Source: Comamonas testosteroni (GTDB taxonomy: Bacteria > Pseudomonadota > Gammaproteobacteria > Burkholderiales > Burkholderiaceae_C). From it: a stretch of 64,000 bases of DNA. Made by a program: the position numbers and the translations under genes. Position 1 is the first letter of the stretch, and every line of letters begins with the position of its first letter. Shown piece by piece: positions 60,357 through 64,000 of this stretch. The notes under the pieces are model-generated. The model ran no database searches and was not told the origin of the DNA. It saw nothing but the letters and a program-made list of their open reading frames with translations. The stretch is from the NCBI RefSeq assembly GCF_030505195.1, contig NZ_CP129672.1, positions 4,064,501-4,128,500 of the forward strand, given 5' to 3'.

Positions 60357-61259
60357 TCAGTGCTCGCGAAGCAGTTGCCTCAAGGCTCCGGAAAGCTCAG
60401 GGTATCGCCAAGAAAACCCTGCTTCCTGTGCGCGCTGCGGAACCAAGCGTTGGCCTCCCAGCAACAGAACGGACATCTCCCCAAGTGCCAGTCGCAACGC
60501 CCAGGCCGGAATGTGAAATATGGCCGGTTTGCCCAACTCTTGTGCGAGGAATTGCGTGAAGTCAGTGTTGCGCACCACCTCAGGTGAACAAGTGTTGTAG
60601 GGCCCGCTACAGCTCTCATTATTCAAAAGGTAGTCGATGAGAGCGACTTGGTCATCAATGTGTATCCATGGCATCCACTGTTGGCCGCTGCCCAGCTTGC
60701 CTCCAAGCCCTCGTTGGAATGTTGGCAGCAGCCGTGCCAGCATTCCACCAGTTGACGCTAACACGGGGGCAGTGCGTAGTAGTACAACCCGCACTCCCAT
60801 TTGGCGCGCGCGCATAGCCTCCTGCTCCCAGGCCACACAAAGGCGGCTTCCGAAATCAATGTTGCCTGGTGAAGCGTCCTCTGATAACCGCTGTTCTTCG
60901 CCGTCACCGTACCAGCCGACAGCAGATCCCGAGATCAACACTGGTGGTATCGAAACCTGCCTTCCCATCCAATCCACCAAGGTTCGCGTGAGGTCAATTC
61001 GACTGTTCCACAAAAGCCCGCAGCGCTTTGCGGTCCATCGGTGAGTTGCGATGGGTGCTCCTGCTAAGTTGACGACAGCATCGAATGGAGCACTACCATC
61101 GAGTGATTCAAGTTGCGCTATACCCTTGGAGCCCGGGCACAATTTCTCTACCTGCTGAGGAGTTCGGCTCCACACCCAAAGGTCATGACCTTGGCGCCGC
61201 CAGAGCCGACAGAGGGCCTGTCCGATGAGTCCGGTGCCTCCGGTTAACAGGATGCGCAT
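60357..61259 (-). CDS. TIGR01777-family NAD(P)-binding protein (YfcH/SDR39U1-like)
   Basis: The protein has 300 residues. MRILLTGGTGLIGQALCRLW, VNLAGAPIATHRWTAKR, SGSAVGWYGDG and WMPWIHIDDQVALI are the family's hallmark blocks, and the C-terminal DUF1731-like end is present. These atypical SDR proteins often accompany photolyase/cryptochrome genes in light-induced clusters. Here it follows the SDR and photolyase genes in the same direction. Confidence 0.94.
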   Translation of the reverse strand: MRILLTGGTGLIGQALCRLWRRQGHDLWVWSRTPQQVEKLCPGSKGIAQLESLDGSAPFDAVVNLAGAPIATHRWTAKRCGLLWNSRIDLTRTLVDWMGRQVSIPPVLISGSAVGWYGDGEEQRLSEDASPGNIDFGSRLCVAWEQEAMRARQMGVRVVLLRTAPVLASTGGMLARLLPTFQRGLGGKLGSGQQWMPWIHIDDQVALIDYLLNNESCSGPYNTCSPEVVRNTDFTQFLAQELGKPAIFHIPAWALRLALGEMSVLLLGGQRLVPQRAQEAGFSWRYPELSGALRQLLREH

Positions 61260-61292
61260 GGGGTTTTCCTTTTGGGGAAGTGAACAAAAGAC

Positions 61293-61991
61293 TCACCAGG
61301 GCAGGCGTTGTCCATCGTATGCCCAGAAGCCGCCGCTGTCCTTTGGCTGCAGGCCGTCTAATACCGCCAACAAATCCCGCGCAGCATCGGTGGGGCGGCG
61401 GCCGATCTGAGCACCGCGAAACGGAGCCGACAAAGCCGAGTCAACGGTGCCGGGATGCAGGGCTGCCAGGACAGCTTTGGGATGGGTGCGAGCCATTTCA
61501 ATAGAGGCGGTCTTGAGCAGCATGTTCAGTGCAGCCTTCGAGGCTCGGTAGCTATACCAGCCACCAAGACGGTTGTCGCCGATACTGCCAACCTTGGCCG
61601 ACAGAACCGCAAGCACGCCGGGCTCGTTCTTTGGAAGCAACTGTGAGAAGTGTGCCAAGGCCAAGGCCGGGCCGATGGTGTTGATGGTAAAACTGGCTGT
61701 CATGTGTGCGGCGTTCAGGTCAGCCAGTCGCTTTTCGGGAGCGCCGGTTGGGCCGCTGAGCATTCCCGTGGCAACCACAATCAGGTGCCAGGGACCTTGC
61801 TGACGCATCGAGTCGGCGGCAACTGCGATGGAGTCCAGGGCTCCAAAGTCGACGGCGGGACTGCTGCTACGGCTCAGGGCAGCGACCGCAGCACAGCGCG
61901 GATCTGCCTCGAGCTGCGATGCAATGGCTGCGCCTATAGCGCCGGAGGCCCCAAGAATGAGAGCACGGTAACCACTGGGCAGGGATTGCAT
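61293..61991 (-). CDS. SDR-family oxidoreductase (CsgA/C-factor-like)
   Basis: The protein has 232 residues. ALILGASGAIGAAIASQLEA is the cofactor loop, VVATGMLSG replaces the usual NNAG, and SYRASKAALNMLLKTASIEM contains Tyr-x-x-x-Lys. LHPGTVDSALSAPF follows. It is similar to C-factor-like SDRs found beside cryptochrome genes. It lies 23 bp after the photolyase stop, so it is in the same operon. Confidence 0.92.
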   Translation of the reverse strand: MQSLPSGYRALILGASGAIGAAIASQLEADPRCAAVAALSRSSSPAVDFGALDSIAVAADSMRQQGPWHLIVVATGMLSGPTGAPEKRLADLNAAHMTASFTINTIGPALALAHFSQLLPKNEPGVLAVLSAKVGSIGDNRLGGWYSYRASKAALNMLLKTASIEMARTHPKAVLAALHPGTVDSALSAPFRGAQIGRRPTDAARDLLAVLDGLQPKDSGGFWAYDGQRLPW

Positions 61992-62014
61992 GGTGGGCCT
62001 CGGTGATGTCGTTG

Positions 62015-63574
62015 CTACAGGTTGCCGAGCTGCTCGCGCAGTTGCTGAGCATGTGCGCGCAACGCTGATTGCTGCTCAGGCGGGAATTTCTGCCATTGTC
62101 GATAGACCAACGCCAACCGGTGGTTGCTGCCAAGTTCTTCGACATGACGCGCAAAAAAGTCCCAGTAGAGAGCGTTGAAAGGGCAGGCGCTCGGGCCAGT
62201 CTTCTGCTTGGGGTTGTACGTACAGCCCTGACAGTAGTCGCCCATGCGCTGCAGGTATGCCGCGCTACTGACATAGGGTTTGGTGGCAATCAGGCCGCCA
62301 TCGGCGCGCTGGCTCATCCCCAGGGTGTTGGGCAGCTCTACCCACTCAAAAGCGTCGATGTAGATGCCCAGGTACCAGCGGTGCAGCTCCACCGGATCCA
62401 GCCCCGCCAGCAAGGCAAAGTTGCCGATCACCATCAGCCGCTGGATATGGTGGGCATGGGCGGTTTGCAGCGACTGCTTGATGGACTGCTGCAAACAGCG
62501 CATATGCGTGTCCCCGGTCCAGAACCAGTGCGGAAGCGGCAAGTGGTGGTCCAGCGCATTGCGACTTTCGTAGCCCGGCATATGTGCCCAATAGATGCCG
62601 CGTATGTACTCACGCCAGCCGAGGATCTGGCGCACAAAGCCCTCCACAGCAGCGAGCGGCGCGCGGCCGGAGCGCCATGCGGCTTCGGCAGACTGCAGCA
62701 CCTCCATAGGTCGCAGCATCTTCACGTTCAACGCGAACGAAAGCAAAGAGTGGAATAAGCGCGGCGCTTGGCTGGACATGGCGTCTTCATAGTCGCCAAA
62801 GTGCGGCAGTGCATGGGTGACAAATGCCTCCAGGCAGCGCATTGCCTCTTGCCGGTTCAACGGCCAACGCAGGGCGTCCGCCTGCGCGTCACCAAAGCTT
62901 TGCACATCGCTGCGCTGCACGATCCCCCAGAGCGCGCTGTGGTCGTGGAGGGGGCGCCAGTCCTCAGGCTCGACAGGGGTTCCTGGCCAGGGTTTGCGGT
63001 TGTCGTGGTCAAAGTTCCACTGTCCGCCAACGGGCTGTTCATGCTCGTCCAGCAGCAGTCCGTAACGGCGGCGCATGCTACGGTAGAAATGCTCCATCAA
63101 CCACTGGCGGCGCCCACGCATCTGGGTCGCCAGGTCATCGCGTGCCGTCAGGAAGTGTTCGCTGTCTACGGCAGTGCAGCTCAGCTGCTGGCCGCTCGCC
63201 CAGGCCTGTAGTTGGGCGTCCAGCCGCCACTCATCGGGCTGCTGCCATTGCACCGTGCGGGCACCGTAGTGCACAGCAAGCGCCGCCAGGTTTTCGGGTA
63301 TGGACTGGCGGTTACTGGCATCGTCGATCGACACATAACGAACCCGGTGACCGTCAGCGCGCAGTTGGCGCGCAAAGTCGCGCATGGCAGCAAAAATGGC
63401 CAGAATTTTCTGTGCATGGTGCAGCACGTAGTCGGTTTCCTGACGCACCTCCATCAGCACATAGACCACCTGCAGATCCACCTGCCGAAACCAACTGTGT
63501 TCCGGGTTGAGCTGATCTCCCAGTACCAGACGCAGTGTATGTGCGCTGTGGGTGGCGGTCGTACTATCGCTCAT
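62015..63574 (-). CDS. Cryptochrome/photolyase-related protein, FeS-BCP (prokaryotic 6-4 photolyase) type
   Basis: The protein has 519 residues. LRLVLGDQLNPEHSWF is the characteristic opening of this class. The FAD-binding helical domain includes ILGWREYIRGIYWAHMPGYE and HHIQRLMVIGNFALLAGLDP. Cys residues in MRCLQQS, DYCQGCTYN and SACPFN are the four ligands of a 4Fe-4S cluster. Relatives repair (6-4) photoproducts with light. Its start overlaps the stop of the upstream DASH-type cryptochrome gene (ATGA), so the two are translationally coupled. Confidence 0.95.
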   Translation of the reverse strand: MSDSTTATHSAHTLRLVLGDQLNPEHSWFRQVDLQVVYVLMEVRQETDYVLHHAQKILAIFAAMRDFARQLRADGHRVRYVSIDDASNRQSIPENLAALAVHYGARTVQWQQPDEWRLDAQLQAWASGQQLSCTAVDSEHFLTARDDLATQMRGRRQWLMEHFYRSMRRRYGLLLDEHEQPVGGQWNFDHDNRKPWPGTPVEPEDWRPLHDHSALWGIVQRSDVQSFGDAQADALRWPLNRQEAMRCLEAFVTHALPHFGDYEDAMSSQAPRLFHSLLSFALNVKMLRPMEVLQSAEAAWRSGRAPLAAVEGFVRQILGWREYIRGIYWAHMPGYESRNALDHHLPLPHWFWTGDTHMRCLQQSIKQSLQTAHAHHIQRLMVIGNFALLAGLDPVELHRWYLGIYIDAFEWVELPNTLGMSQRADGGLIATKPYVSSAAYLQRMGDYCQGCTYNPKQKTGPSACPFNALYWDFFARHVEELGSNHRLALVYRQWQKFPPEQQSALRAHAQQLREQLGNL

Positions 63575-63999
63575 GCTTTACCCCACAGGCGCTGGTAGGC
63601 GCCATCAGCGTCGTAGGTCGCAGCTTGTTTGACAGGATCAAAGCGGCGCCCCCCGCGTGGATCCGTACCCCGACCGGCAATGTACAGCCAGTTGCCCTGG
63701 TTGCTGTAGACGTCGTAGTCAAGCAACTGTGACTCAAACCAGGCAGCGCCGGCGCGCCAGTCACAGCCAAGATCATGGATCAGAAAGCTGGCCGCCACCT
63801 GGCGCACACGGTTGCCGAGGTAGCCCGTTGCAGCCAACTCGCGCATGGCTGCATCCACCAGAGGCTGGCCGGTCTGCCCGGCGCACCAGGCTGCAAAGCT
63901 CTGATCATCATGCGGCGTGGCAAGCACCGGGCCCAGACCTCGTGCACGGTAGAGCGTGCGACCCTGCTGCAGGTGCAGAAAACGAAAATAGTCGCGCCA
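63571..63999 (-). CDS. Cryptochrome DASH / photolyase, C-terminal part (truncated by window edge)
   Basis: The frame runs in from the window edge with WRDYFRFLHLQQGRTLYRAR. It continues with MRELAATGYLGNRVRQVAAS, then FLIHDLGCDWRAGAAWFESQLLDYDVYSNQGNW, the FAD-binding end of the photolyase superfamily. DGNWLY/SNQGNWLYIAG wording and the GRRFDPVKQAATYDADG tail fit the DASH subgroup. The N-terminal antenna domain is outside the window. It is the upstream gene of the light-response operon and overlaps the FeS photolyase gene by four bases. Confidence 0.92.
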   Translation of the reverse strand, partial: WRDYFRFLHLQQGRTLYRARGLGPVLATPHDDQSFAAWCAGQTGQPLVDAAMRELAATGYLGNRVRQVAASFLIHDLGCDWRAGAAWFESQLLDYDVYSNQGNWLYIAGRGTDPRGGRRFDPVKQAATYDADGAYQRLWGKA

Positions 64000-64000
64000 T

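Noticed and set aside
1..64000. CRISPR arrays, rRNA genes and replication origins
   Set aside because: No regularly spaced direct repeats, rRNA-like sequence or DnaA-box cluster was found by eye; the only RNA gene of a known class is tRNA-Ser.

Overview
The window looks like chromosomal DNA of a GC-rich betaproteobacterium of the Comamonadaceae, most likely the Comamonas testosteroni group. This rests on codon use, on the gene types and on the style of the insertion-sequence remnants; no 16S rRNA gene is present, so the assignment is an inference.

Layout. (1) 1-6.5 kb: a stress and redox patch holding the end of a zinc alcohol dehydrogenase, an MBL/beta-CASP RNA nuclease, two universal stress proteins, a lipoprotein-type sorbosone dehydrogenase, and an overlapping cytochrome b561 / VIT-family metal transporter pair. 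(2) 7.1-16.2 kb: an integrative-element remnant next to tRNA-Ser(UGA). One arm (minus strand) carries a recombination-directionality-factor-like protein, a YqaJ/lambda-type exonuclease, a DUF932 protein and a zinc-ribbon/glycine-zipper protein. The other, strikingly AT-rich arm carries an AlpA-type regulator, an HUH-type replication protein, a DUF3987 ATPase and an orphan gene. Decayed IS30 and IS5 transposases lie between it and the tRNA. (3) 16.5-42.3 kb: core metabolism, with malic enzyme and then a large purine-catabolic supercluster. (4) 42.3-60.3 kb: a chemoreceptor followed by a patchwork of small regulator/enzyme pairs, IS and integrase relics, a MITE-like element and dispersed intergenic repeats. 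(5) 60.3-64 kb: a light-response/DNA-repair block with two SDR proteins, an FeS-type photolyase and a truncated DASH-type cryptochrome, mostly in one operon.

The purine block encodes almost the whole route from xanthine/urate to the glycerate pool: NCS2 purine permease, XdhC (xanthine dehydrogenase maturation), PuuD (membrane urate hydroxylase), UraH (HIU hydrolase), a UraD-AllC fusion (OHCU decarboxylase plus allantoate amidohydrolase), PuuE allantoinase, an M20 amidohydrolase of unassigned substrate, then glyoxylate carboligase, hydroxypyruvate isomerase, tartronate semialdehyde reductase and glycerate kinase. A GntR regulator heads the gntR-puuE-uraD/allC-M20 operon, whose genes overlap or lie within 7 bp of each other.

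Two regulatory layers appear to tie the dispersed purine operons together. A TGTATACA palindrome with a shared flank lies upstream of the permease, gntR/glycerate kinase, ggt/uraH and puuD. Separately, a strongly conserved structured leader of about 85 nt occurs twice, in front of glxR and uraH. The duplicated leader is the most interesting signal in the window: it has the architecture expected of a riboswitch and may be a xanthine/urate-sensing (NMT1-type) element.
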